A DNA stretch of 64,000 bases from Niallia sp. XMNu-256. Its GTDB lineage: Bacteria > Bacillota > Bacilli > Bacillales > Cytobacillaceae. Below, one piece after another: positions 10,084 through 18,053 of this stretch; the stretch's first letter is position 1; each line of letters opens with the position of its first letter. Under the pieces are notes generated by a model. It was not told the DNA's origin. It saw only the letters and a program-made list of their open reading frames with translations, and ran no database searches. Location of the stretch: the NCBI RefSeq assembly GCF_036670015.1, contig NZ_CP137636.1:722501-786500 (forward strand). The letters run 5' to 3'. Made by a program: the position numbers and the translations under genes.

Positions 10084-10281
10084 TAAAGGGCAGTAAGACC
10101 CACTCAAGATTCTAAGTATAATAAAAGGAGATAGGTAGGGGTCAGCTGCTCGTAAAGCTCCGATTGGTGAATAAGATTTATCTTTGTGCTTCAGCCCTTA
10201 GATAAATCAATCAGGCTCTACGTGACTAACCATCAGTGAGGGATGAAAGAACCCCCCCCACTGATGGAAGTTTCACTTTAT
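10084..10281 (-). repeat. Dispersed repeat A, copy 2 (reverse)
   Basis: A reverse-orientation copy of the element at 3161: it reads GGGCAGTAAGACC to AAGTTTCACTTTA on the plus strand. Its terminal TAAAGTGAAAC overlaps the stop codon of the PTS-type gene (10278-10280), so it lies at the 3' ends of two convergent genes. Its hairpin could end transcription from either side. The internal segment around 10160-10220 is diverged from copy 1. Confidence 0.75.
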
Positions 10282-11888
10282 ACATTAAGCTTAATAATAG
10301 CTTCCCTCGCCTGAACAGTATCTTCCTTCGTTGAGATTACATCTATATATTGATTTGTATTGATGACGACAACAGGTGTTTTAACATCATAGCCGGCAGA
10401 TTTAATGTTTTCGATGTCAAATTCAATTAACAAATCCCCCTTTTTAACAGTATCCCATTGTTTTACATGAGAAGTGAAAAACTGACCTTTCAATTGAACA
10501 GTATTGACTCCAATAAAAATTAAGATTTCTGCTCCCTTATCTGATGTAATCCCGATGGCGTGATTGGAAGCGAATAAAGAAGTAACCATTCCATCGACTG
10601 GTGAAACCACTTCACCTTTAGTAGGATCAATCGCAATTCCTTCTCCTACTGTCCCAGATGAAATAAGAGGGTCGTCAATTTTAGCTAATGAAACCACTTC
10701 TCCGCTTAATGGGCTCATAATGACTTCTCTCTCCACAGGATCTAATCCAAATTCCTTTACCTTCTTAGCAGGTTTTACAACTTTGTTGCCTTCATATCCA
10801 AATACAAGGACAAGAACCATGGTTAAAAATAAAGCTGTCAAAGTTCCGATTAAAAGTTGGCTCATTGGTGTAAAAACAGGAATTGATAAGAAACTTGGCA
10901 AGGCAAATCCTGTTGCTTTAACTCCAAGTGACCCAATAATACCTCCACCAATAGCTCCAGCTATTGCAACATAAAGCATAGTTCGCTTGTAAGGAACAAG
11001 AATACCGTATGTGATAATTTCTGTTGTACCTGCTAAGGCACTAGGAAGTAAACCAGACCCAGCTAGCGTTTTTAAGTCTTTATCTTTTGTTTTAATGAAC
11101 ACACCCATACCAAGCCCGATTTGAGCAAAAGGAGCGGCAGCCGCCATTGGGATAATAGGGTCAAAACCACTTGCAGCTAGATTTGCAATCGATATTGGAA
11201 TAACCGCCCAGTGAAGACCTAAGATAGTAAGGAATGACCATGCGGCTCCCAGCACTGCTCCTGTAAGAAGTCCACTCTTAGAACTTAAAAATTGAATAGC
11301 AGCAGACAAAGCTTCCCCAACATATGTACCAAAGGGTCCAAAGACGAGAATGGTTAGTGGTACAATCACAATTAAGGAAATCATAGGAATAATAAACATT
11401 TGTAAATCTTTATGAATGACCTTTTTCAAAGATCGATCTAGTAATACATAGATCGAAACCGCAATTAAGATTGGAAATACAGTTGAAGAATAATTAGCTA
11501 GGATGACTGGAATTCCTAGGAAAGAAACGTCTTGTGCTCCTTGGCTGACCAAGTTAGTATAATTCGGCTCTAATAGGGATGCTCCAATGGCTCCGCCAAC
11601 ATATCCATTAGCTCCCAACTTATTAGCCATCGTGATCCCAAGAAAAACGGGGAAGAAGTAAAAGATTGCATGCCCTGCTGCTGATAAAATTGCATAAGTA
11701 CCACTTTCAGGAGAGATCCATCCAAGTGTTTTCAATAAGGAGAGCAAGGCGGTAATTAAAGCAGAACCAGCAAGAACTCCTAATATGGGAGCAAAACTTC
11801 CACTGATTGTTTCTAAAATTTTATTCATGATCGAATCTTGTTTTTCTTTTTCGGAAGAATGAACGGATGATTTATTAGTCATTTCCAT
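10278..11888 (-). CDS. PTS-derived permease: EIIC-EIIA fusion without EIIB, lacking the phosphorylatable His
   Basis: A 536-residue protein of the glucose/beta-glucoside PTS superfamily. Residues about 20-375 are the membrane IIC domain and about 385-530 a Crr-type IIA domain. The usual N-terminal IIB domain (CITRLR cysteine) is absent, and no IIB gene exists elsewhere in the window. In the IIA domain the first histidine is kept (H443 in SNHAIGI). The one that accepts phosphate 15 residues later is F458 (ILIFIGVNT, codon at 10515-10517), where the family has IHIG. It should therefore not phosphorylate its cargo. It may act as a facilitator or be regulated by ligand (inference). It has operator C upstream and GAGAGGA before the ATG. 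The frame is intact and the membrane domain looks normal, so it is not simply decayed. Confidence 0.85.
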   Translation of the reverse strand: MEMTNKSSVHSSEKEKQDSIMNKILETISGSFAPILGVLAGSALITALLSLLKTLGWISPESGTYAILSAAGHAIFYFFPVFLGITMANKLGANGYVGGAIGASLLEPNYTNLVSQGAQDVSFLGIPVILANYSSTVFPILIAVSIYVLLDRSLKKVIHKDLQMFIIPMISLIVIVPLTILVFGPFGTYVGEALSAAIQFLSSKSGLLTGAVLGAAWSFLTILGLHWAVIPISIANLAASGFDPIIPMAAAAPFAQIGLGMGVFIKTKDKDLKTLAGSGLLPSALAGTTEIITYGILVPYKRTMLYVAIAGAIGGGIIGSLGVKATGFALPSFLSIPVFTPMSQLLIGTLTALFLTMVLVLVFGYEGNKVVKPAKKVKEFGLDPVEREVIMSPLSGEVVSLAKIDDPLISSGTVGEGIAIDPTKGEVVSPVDGMVTSLFASNHAIGITSDKGAEILIFIGVNTVQLKGQFFTSHVKQWDTVKKGDLLIEFDIENIKSAGYDVKTPVVVINTNQYIDVISTKEDTVQAREAIIKLNV

Positions 11889-11988
11889 TATTTATGTTCC
11901 TCTCATTTTATTTTCCATTTGAAGAATGAATTTTAATAAGGCTCGTTTTAGTATTACAATCGTTAAAAAGAATCATTCAACTTCTTTA

Positions 11989-12002
11989 GTATACTAGTAT
12001 AC
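11989..12002 (-). promoter_or_regulatory. GTATAC-type operator, site C, upstream of the PTS-derived permease
   Basis: GTATACTAGTATAC is a perfect 14-bp palindrome about 100 bp upstream of the gene start at 11888. On the minus strand TAGACA and TATACT, 18 bp apart, may be its -35 and -10, which places the operator over the -10 as at sites A, D and E. Confidence 0.6.
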
Positions 12003-12159
12003 ATTAATTTCTGTCTAGAAACGATTTAGTGTGAAAAGCCTTTCTTTACTGGTAAAGTTAAGCGAAATAAATAAAACCAAATAATTAAGGATGGAATAAA
12101 CATAAAATATTTAAAAAGGCAATAAAAAAATACATCTTTTTTTATAAATTTGAACATAT

Positions 12160-12173
12160 TGTTAACGGTTTCA
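12160..12173. promoter_or_regulatory. cre site (CcpA box) upstream of the second GPH transporter
   Basis: TGTTAACGGTTTCA matches the cre consensus except at one position. It ends 8 bp before the -35 at 12182, exactly as the cre at 3448 does before its promoter. Regulation by carbon catabolite repression is inferred. Confidence 0.6.
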
Positions 12174-12181
12174 ATTTTTTA

Positions 12182-12222
12182 TTGTATTTTTACTATCAGC
12201 ATGCTAGTATACAAGTATACTA
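12182..12222 (+). promoter_or_regulatory. Promoter with overlapping GTATAC-type operator, site D
   Basis: A -35 TTGTAT (12182-12187), 17-bp spacer and -10 TAGTAT (12205-12210), with the -10 inside CTAGTATACAAGTATACTA (12204-12222). It is nearly superimposable on the promoter at 3470, including its cre box. This points to duplication of a whole regulatory module. Confidence 0.65.
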
Positions 12223-12383
12223 ATTCACAGAGATATCTCGACTTTTGCCCAAGAGTTTTGTAGGCATAATAGCATTAAATTTATAAAATTAGGGCAAACA
12301 GTTCAATGAAGATAAGTCGATTAGTAAATTTTTCATTAATAATGAAAGCCCTTTTTTATCAAACTAATATAGAGGTGAAAAAA

Positions 12384-13751
12384 ATGCGTAAATTTGGTAC
12401 AAGAGACAAATTTGGTTATTTATTCGGAGACTTTGGAAACGATTTCTTCTTTATGCTTGTATTGGCATTTTTAATGGTATTTTATACAGATGTTATGCAT
12501 CTTGATCCTGCGGCAGTTGGTGGATTGTTTGTAGTTGCCCGTTTATGGGATGCCTTTGCTGATATGGCATGGGGACGCTTTATTGATACGAGAAAAACAG
12601 GGAAAAACGGGAAATTTAGACCATGGATTTTAAGAATGTCGTTCCCACTTGTTATAACTGGTGTATTAATGTTTGTTTATATTCCAGGAATGTCAGATGG
12701 ATTTTATCTAGCTTATGCTTACGTAACCTATATTGTATGGGGAACGTTATATAGTACAGTTAACATCCCTTATGGATCGATGGCATCTGTTATGACAGCT
12801 GATCCGGTAGAACGTACTGCTTTATCTACTTGGAGAACTGTTGGATCACAATTGGCAGGATTAGTCATTAATGTTCTCGGACCGATCATTCTGTTTGTAG
12901 ATAACAAAGCAGTACCAAGTCGCTTTTTCATGGCAGCCCTTATTTTTGGTCTTTTAGCAATTGCATGTTATATAGCTTGTTACAAGATGACTACAGAACG
13001 TATCGTTGTGGATGAAACTGCTAAACCAAAACCTCAAAAGGGTGCAACAATCAAAGGGCTTGTTAAAAATAAACCATTAATATTCTTTCTCGCCGCTTCT
13101 TTAACTTTCATGGTAAACCTTATGTTAATTGGTGCAGTAAACGTTTACTTGTTTAAAGATTACTTTGGAACAGCTACTGCTTTAAGTATTGTTGGTTTGG
13201 TGCAATCTGGGGCTGCGTTTGTAATGGCACCATTCATTCAAAAGTTAGTTAAAAAATTCGGTAAAAAAGAATTGGTATCTGTAAGTGTATTAGTAGCGGG
13301 ACTTGTTTATTTAGCTTTATATCTGCTTCCGCACTTAAACGTAACACAATTTATTGTTCTCTTTGCTATTGCTATGCTTGGTATGGGTGTGTTTAGTCTT
13401 GTAATTTGGGCATTCGTTTCAGATATTATTGATTATCACGAATATTTAACTGGTTTACGTGAAGATGGAACGATTTATGCGATCTATTCAATGGCACGTA
13501 AAATTGGACAAGCAGTTGCAGGGGGAGTTGGTGCTGCGGCAATTGCAGCAGTTGGTTATAATTCAACACTTGAAGTACAAACAGCTGAAACACTAAGCGG
13601 GATCCATATGGTTGGTACTCTAATCCCTGCATTAATTTTCTTGGCTGTATTTATCATCATTACCTTCCTATATCCTTTAAACAAAAAACGTACCGATAAG
13701 CTTGCTGCTGATTTAGCTGCAAAAAGAAATGGAGACGGTAGTGCTGCTTAA
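12384..13751 (+). CDS. GPH-family hexuronide/glucuronide permease (YjmB-like)
   Basis: A 455-residue, 12-segment MFS protein of the glycoside-pentoside-hexuronide group. The N-terminus (FGTRDKFGYLFGDFGND) and the loop with GKNGKFRPW near residues 70-80 are typical of the glucuronide carrier branch. It resembles B. subtilis YjmB, which sits in the hexuronate operon. ATG 12384 is chosen because GAGGTG precedes it; a frame start 26 codons upstream has no such site. It carries its own promoter with cre and operator D. A terminator follows at 13772, before the GntR-family gene. Confidence 0.87.
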   Translation: MRKFGTRDKFGYLFGDFGNDFFFMLVLAFLMVFYTDVMHLDPAAVGGLFVVARLWDAFADMAWGRFIDTRKTGKNGKFRPWILRMSFPLVITGVLMFVYIPGMSDGFYLAYAYVTYIVWGTLYSTVNIPYGSMASVMTADPVERTALSTWRTVGSQLAGLVINVLGPIILFVDNKAVPSRFFMAALIFGLLAIACYIACYKMTTERIVVDETAKPKPQKGATIKGLVKNKPLIFFLAASLTFMVNLMLIGAVNVYLFKDYFGTATALSIVGLVQSGAAFVMAPFIQKLVKKFGKKELVSVSVLVAGLVYLALYLLPHLNVTQFIVLFAIAMLGMGVFSLVIWAFVSDIIDYHEYLTGLREDGTIYAIYSMARKIGQAVAGGVGAAAIAAVGYNSTLEVQTAETLSGIHMVGTLIPALIFLAVFIIITFLYPLNKKRTDKLAADLAAKRNGDGSAA

Positions 13752-13771
13752 GGGTATTTAACAAAGTTAAT

Positions 13772-13808
13772 GAAGATAGTTATGTGAAATGACTATCTTC
13801 TTTTTTTA
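13772..13808 (+). terminator. Terminator after the second GPH transporter
   Basis: GAAGATAGT pairs with ACTATCTTC across an 11-base loop (13772-13800), followed by eight T residues. A classic intrinsic terminator. It implies that the GntR-family gene is transcribed from its own promoter or by readthrough. Confidence 0.8.
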
Positions 13809-13879
13809 TATTGAATGATACTATTTTACCATGCTATTATGAAGTTAGTAGTTGGTCAGAAAATAGGGAGTGTACCAAA

Positions 13880-14596
13880 ATGATTACAGATGCATCAAGG
13901 CTTCCCGGGGAAAATAATAAAGATTATGCTTATCGAATGATTAAGTCTTCCATTATGTCTTTGGAATTAAAACCTGGACAGTCGATAAGTGAGGTTGAAT
14001 TAGCTGAAGCATTAGGTTTATCTCGAACCCCCATTCGTGAAGTTCTCGCCAAATTGCGTGAGGAACACTTAATTGAAGTTATTCCTCAAGTAGGGACCTA
14101 TATATCAAAAATTGATCCACAGCTTATTAAAGAAGCCACTTTTATGCGATATACTATAGAAAGAGAAGTTTTAAAGTTGGCTTGTGAGTCTTTTCCGAAA
14201 GCAAATATGTATGATTTAAAGAAAAACATTGTTCTTCAAGAGGAACTAATAGGATTAACAGGAAAAGAAAGGGAATTTCATACGCTTGATAAGGAATTCC
14301 ACTCTATTATCTTTTTGGGAAATAAGAAAGAACATGTATGGGAGGCCATTACTCGAATCAGTACACATTACAACCGAATGAGGCTTCTTTCCGAAATGCA
14401 GCATCATTTTGATGAGGCGATTATACAACACGGAAAAATTGTTGAAATTCTTGAAAATAAAGATTGTGAACAAGTTGAGGAAATTGTTAGACAACATATT
14501 ATCGAACCGATCAAATTATGGGACGAATTTATTCAGGATAACAGCCCTTATCATAATTATTTTAAACAACCTGATCAAAAACCAGCATTCTTTTAG
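13880..14596 (+). CDS. GntR-family (FadR/FCD subfamily) transcriptional regulator, probable hexuronate repressor
   Basis: A 238-residue regulator. The winged helix spans about residues 12-72 (ELAEALGLSRTPIREVLAKL is the recognition region). It is followed by an all-helical FCD ligand domain with the usual Asp/His metal-site residues (DKEFHSII, HYNRMR, HGKIVEIL). UxuR/ExuR-type proteins of this group bind hexuronate intermediates and leave the DNA when ligand is present. The five GTATAC palindromes at 3492, 5375, 11989, 12204 and 14678 are its likely operators, inferred from position and shared sequence. ATG 13880 is preferred for the GGGAG just upstream; an in-frame ATG at 13811 lacks one. 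No copy of the operator precedes this gene, so autoregulation is not evident. Confidence 0.85.
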   Translation: MITDASRLPGENNKDYAYRMIKSSIMSLELKPGQSISEVELAEALGLSRTPIREVLAKLREEHLIEVIPQVGTYISKIDPQLIKEATFMRYTIEREVLKLACESFPKANMYDLKKNIVLQEELIGLTGKEREFHTLDKEFHSIIFLGNKKEHVWEAITRISTHYNRMRLLSEMQHHFDEAIIQHGKIVEILENKDCEQVEEIVRQHIIEPIKLWDEFIQDNSPYHNYFKQPDQKPAFF

Positions 14597-14655
14597 GATG
14601 CTGGTTTTTAAATTTTACGAAGTTGTGTCAATTAGTAAATTTTATCAGTACACAC

Positions 14656-14696
14656 TTGAAATACCAATATAGGCATGCTAGTATACAAGTATACAA
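14656..14696 (+). promoter_or_regulatory. Promoter with overlapping GTATAC-type operator, site E
   Basis: A -35 TTGAAA (14656-14661), 17-bp spacer and -10 TAGTAT (14679-14684) inside CTAGTATACAAGTATACAA. It should drive the kdgA-uxaC-uxuA-uxuB operon. No cre box was found next to it, unlike sites A and D. Confidence 0.65.
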
Positions 14697-14834
14697 GAAA
14701 CATTTTCATAAATATCTTTTTAAAAGGTTATTTGTATATATCGTATAAATCAGCAGTTTTTAACCAACCTAATATCATAAATATGAAAAAATTATCCTTA
14801 AGAAGCTTTTAATTATATTTACGAGGTGAAGTAA

Positions 14835-15473
14835 ATGTTGCAAAAATTTGAAGTGTTAAATGAAATACATAAGGGATATCTAGTTGCCGTTATTCGTGGA
14901 AAAAATAAAGAAGATGCAGTAGAAATTTCTAAACAAGCTTATCAAGGTGGAATTCGCTCTTTAGAAGTAACGTTCTCAACACCTGGCGCTGAAGAAGCAA
15001 TCGCAGAATTGGTACGAATTGGCGATTCTAACATGATTGTTGGGGCAGGAACAGTATTAGATGGAGAGACAGCAAGGATCGCGATTATGAAAGGGGCTCG
15101 TTATATTGTAAGTCCTCATTTTAGTCCTGAGATTGCAACGGTCTGTAACCGTTATGCTATTCCTTATTTACCAGGCTGTGGTTCAGTTACAGAGATTATG
15201 CATGCGTTAGAATCTGGGGTTGATGTTGTAAAGCTATTCCCTGGTAGCTTAATGGGCCCAGGATTTATTAAAGATGTAAAAGGTCCGATTCCACATGTTG
15301 AAATCATGCCTTCCGGTGGAGTAAGTATTGATAATATTGATAAGTGGGTAAACAATGGTGCATTTGCAGTTGGAATTGGCAGTGCATTAACAAAAGGTGT
15401 TACCAATGGCGATTACAGTTCTGTCCAACAAGTCGCTAGAACATTTGCTGATAAATTAGCTTCTATTAAATAG
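14835..15473 (+). CDS. kdgA: bifunctional KDPG/KHG aldolase
   Basis: Cleaves 2-keto-3-deoxy-6-phosphogluconate to pyruvate and glyceraldehyde-3-phosphate, ending the pathway. The 212-residue class I aldolase carries the Schiff-base lysine K133 in VVKLFPGS, the catalytic glutamate in SLEVTFSTPGAEE and the phosphate loop MPSGGVS. It heads the second uxaC-uxuA-uxuB operon behind operator E, with GAGGTG before the ATG. Together with kdgK (5517) it joins the two operons into one route. Confidence 0.93.
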   Translation: MLQKFEVLNEIHKGYLVAVIRGKNKEDAVEISKQAYQGGIRSLEVTFSTPGAEEAIAELVRIGDSNMIVGAGTVLDGETARIAIMKGARYIVSPHFSPEIATVCNRYAIPYLPGCGSVTEIMHALESGVDVVKLFPGSLMGPGFIKDVKGPIPHVEIMPSGGVSIDNIDKWVNNGAFAVGIGSALTKGVTNGDYSSVQQVARTFADKLASIK

Positions 15474-15532
15474 AGCTTTATAAGCAGCACCTAAAAAATG
15501 TTAATCCAAAGTAAATAGGAGGGGAAGGCGTT

Positions 15533-16951
15533 ATGAGTCCATTTATTCATGATAATTTTATGCTGAATAACCAAACAGCAGTGGATTTATATCATACATA
15601 TGCAAAAAAAATGCATATCTATGATTATCACTGCCACCTATCACCAAAAGAGATTGCAGAAAACCGTAAATTTAACAATATTACAGAACTATGGCTAGAA
15701 GGCGACCATTATAAATGGAGAGCCATGAGAGCACATGGAATTGATGAGAAATATATTACTGGTGATGCTGACCCTAAAGAAAAATTTAAAGCTTGGGCTA
15801 AAACGGTTCCATATACCCTTGGAAATGCATTGTATCACTGGACCCACATTGAGTTAAAAAAATACTTTGGGATTGAAGAATTACTAAATGAAAACAGTTG
15901 GGAACAAATCTGGGACCGTTGTAATGAATTGTTGAAACAGGATGATTATTCTGTTCGGGAAATTATAAAACGTTCAAATGTGAAGGTTATTGGAACAACC
16001 GATGATCCGACTGATGATCTTCAGTATCATGAACAAATTGCTCAGTTATCAGACTTTCCAGTAAAAGTGCTTCCGTCATTTCGTCCTGATAAAGGGTTGG
16101 AAATCAATAAGGACACATTTGTTCCTTTTGTCGAAGCTCTTGAAAAAATTGCAAATAAATCTTTTCCAAGTTACTCAGACTATATTGGAGCCTTATTAGA
16201 CAGAGTTCAATACTTCCATGAAAAAGGTTGTAGAATATCTGACCATGGCTTATCTGAAATTCCGTTTGCTGAATTCGAAGAAGCTGAATTAGATGGAATA
16301 TATCAATCTGGCCGCAAAGGCAATCATGTAAGTTTAGAGGATGAAAATAAGTTTAAAACCGCTATTTTACTTTCACTTGCCAAAGCCTATAAAGAAAGAC
16401 AGTGGACAATGCAAATTCATTTTGGAGCGATTCGTAATAACAATACGAAAATGTTCCAAAAATTGGGTCCTGATGCTGGTTTTGATTCCATTAGTGATCA
16501 AGGTGAAGTTGCACAACCATTAAATGCTTTATTAAATGCTTTTGAAATGCAGGATTCATTGCCTAGAACCATCGTTTACAATTTAAACCCCGTCTACAAT
16601 GAACTGATTGGCACAACCATACAGAACTTCCAAAGTAATGAAGACGGAATCGCTGGTAAAATCCAATTTGGTTCTGGCTGGTGGTTTAATGATACAAAAC
16701 CAGGAATGATCCGCCAGTTAACAGCCTTAGCTGATCAAGGGTTATTAATGCACTTTGTTGGGATGCTGACAGATTCACGGAGTTTTATCTCATATAGCAG
16801 ACATGAATACTTCCGTCGAATTCTATGTAACTTAGTTGGAACATGGGTGGAAGATGGGGAGATTCCTAACGACCCATCATTGCTGCAACAACTAGTTGAA
16901 AACATTTGTTATTACAACGCTAAAAATTACTTCGCTATCGAAGTTGAATAA
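15533..16951 (+). CDS. uxaC: glucuronate isomerase, copy 2
   Basis: A second, full-length 472-residue UxaC with the same HxH motif (YDYHCHLSP) and conserved C-terminal blocks as copy 1 at 6557. It starts with ATG behind GGAGGGG rather than with the TTG used by copy 1. It is about 88% identical by eye, with clusters of change near residues 118-145 and 195-225. In the DNA the two copies differ mainly at third codon positions. This suggests long coexistence under selection rather than a recent copy. Confidence 0.95.
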   Translation: MSPFIHDNFMLNNQTAVDLYHTYAKKMHIYDYHCHLSPKEIAENRKFNNITELWLEGDHYKWRAMRAHGIDEKYITGDADPKEKFKAWAKTVPYTLGNALYHWTHIELKKYFGIEELLNENSWEQIWDRCNELLKQDDYSVREIIKRSNVKVIGTTDDPTDDLQYHEQIAQLSDFPVKVLPSFRPDKGLEINKDTFVPFVEALEKIANKSFPSYSDYIGALLDRVQYFHEKGCRISDHGLSEIPFAEFEEAELDGIYQSGRKGNHVSLEDENKFKTAILLSLAKAYKERQWTMQIHFGAIRNNNTKMFQKLGPDAGFDSISDQGEVAQPLNALLNAFEMQDSLPRTIVYNLNPVYNELIGTTIQNFQSNEDGIAGKIQFGSGWWFNDTKPGMIRQLTALADQGLLMHFVGMLTDSRSFISYSRHEYFRRILCNLVGTWVEDGEIPNDPSLLQQLVENICYYNAKNYFAIEVE

Positions 16952-16968
16952 TAAGGAGGAAATTAATT

Positions 16969-18015
16969 ATGGAAATGAGTTTTCGTTGGTATGGAAAAAC
17001 AGATTCGATTCCTTTGGAGTATATTCGTCAAATTCCAGGAATGAAAGGAATTGTAACAGCTATTTATGATATCCCGGTTGGGGAAGCTTGGCCGTTGGAT
17101 AAAATTGAAGAGTTGAACAAAGCAGTAGAAGATGCTGGCTTACACATTTCAGTGATTGAAAGTGTTCCTGTTCATGAAGACATCAAAATCGGGTTGCCAA
17201 CTCGTGATAAATACATTGAAAACTATAAAACAACTTTACGCAATCTAGGAAAAGTTGGTATCCCAGTTGTATGTTACAACTTTATGCCAATTTTCGACTG
17301 GACACGTACGGATTTAGAGTACCGTCTTCCAGATGGCTCGACTGCACTTATTTTTGAAGAAGAAGTAGCTAAGAAAATGGATCCTTTAACAGGTGAATTA
17401 TCACTTCCAGGTTGGGATTCTAGCTATAAGAAAGAAGACTTACAACAATTATTTGATCACTATAAAAATGTAGATCATGAAAAGCTTTGGGAAAACCTAG
17501 AGTATTTCATTAAAGAAATCATTCCAGTAGCAGAAGAAGCTGGCATTAAAATGGCAATCCACCCAGATGATCCTCCGTATGATATCTTTGGATTACCACG
17601 TATTATCACGAACAAAGAGAACTTAGAAAGATTTATTAACCTATATGATAGTCCAAATAACGGGTTAACAATGTGTAGTGGATCTCTTGGTGCAGAACCT
17701 AAAAATGACTTCCCAGAAATGTTACGTTATTTCGGCAAGAAAGATCGCGTAAACTTTGTACATGCTCGTAACATTAAACTAACAGGCGGATTATCTTTTG
17801 AAGAAAGTGCGCATCCATCTGAATACGGTTCAATTGATATGTATGAGGTCATTAAATCAATGGCTGACTTCAACTATGAAGGCCCAATTCGCCCTGACCA
17901 TGGAAGAATGATTTGGGGAGAAACGGGTAAACCAGGTTACGGATTATATGACCGTGCTTTAGGCGCAACATATCTATATGGACTATGGGAAGCAGAACAA
18001 AAAGGTAGAAAATAA
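16969..18015 (+). CDS. uxuA: mannonate dehydratase, copy 2
   Basis: A 348-residue UxuA, about 96-97% identical to copy 1 at 7997, with the same [10 protein letters not shown] and HPDDPP signatures. GGAGG precedes the ATG, and the gap to uxaC2 is only 17 bp. Changes such as M31-to-L and Q78-to-K (approximate positions) are conservative and none touches a motif. The function should be the same as for copy 1. Confidence 0.95.
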   Translation: MEMSFRWYGKTDSIPLEYIRQIPGMKGIVTAIYDIPVGEAWPLDKIEELNKAVEDAGLHISVIESVPVHEDIKIGLPTRDKYIENYKTTLRNLGKVGIPVVCYNFMPIFDWTRTDLEYRLPDGSTALIFEEEVAKKMDPLTGELSLPGWDSSYKKEDLQQLFDHYKNVDHEKLWENLEYFIKEIIPVAEEAGIKMAIHPDDPPYDIFGLPRIITNKENLERFINLYDSPNNGLTMCSGSLGAEPKNDFPEMLRYFGKKDRVNFVHARNIKLTGGLSFEESAHPSEYGSIDMYEVIKSMADFNYEGPIRPDHGRMIWGETGKPGYGLYDRALGATYLYGLWEAEQKGRK

Positions 18016-18053
18016 TTAAGTGAAATAAACCATTCCTTGAGGAGGATTTAAAC

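Noticed and set aside
10564-10974. Plus-strand open frame of 136 codons inside the PTS-type gene
   Set aside because: It is a shadow of the minus-strand gene; composition and lack of a ribosome binding site give no support.
11889-11988. A hidden IIB domain upstream of the PTS-derived gene, lost by frameshift
   Set aside because: The region before the start holds only a leader and operator C; translated in all frames it shows no IIB cysteine motif, and there is no room for about 80 residues.
14409-14672. Open frame overlapping the end of the GntR-type gene
   Set aside because: It lies in another frame of a clearly coding region and lacks a ribosome binding site.
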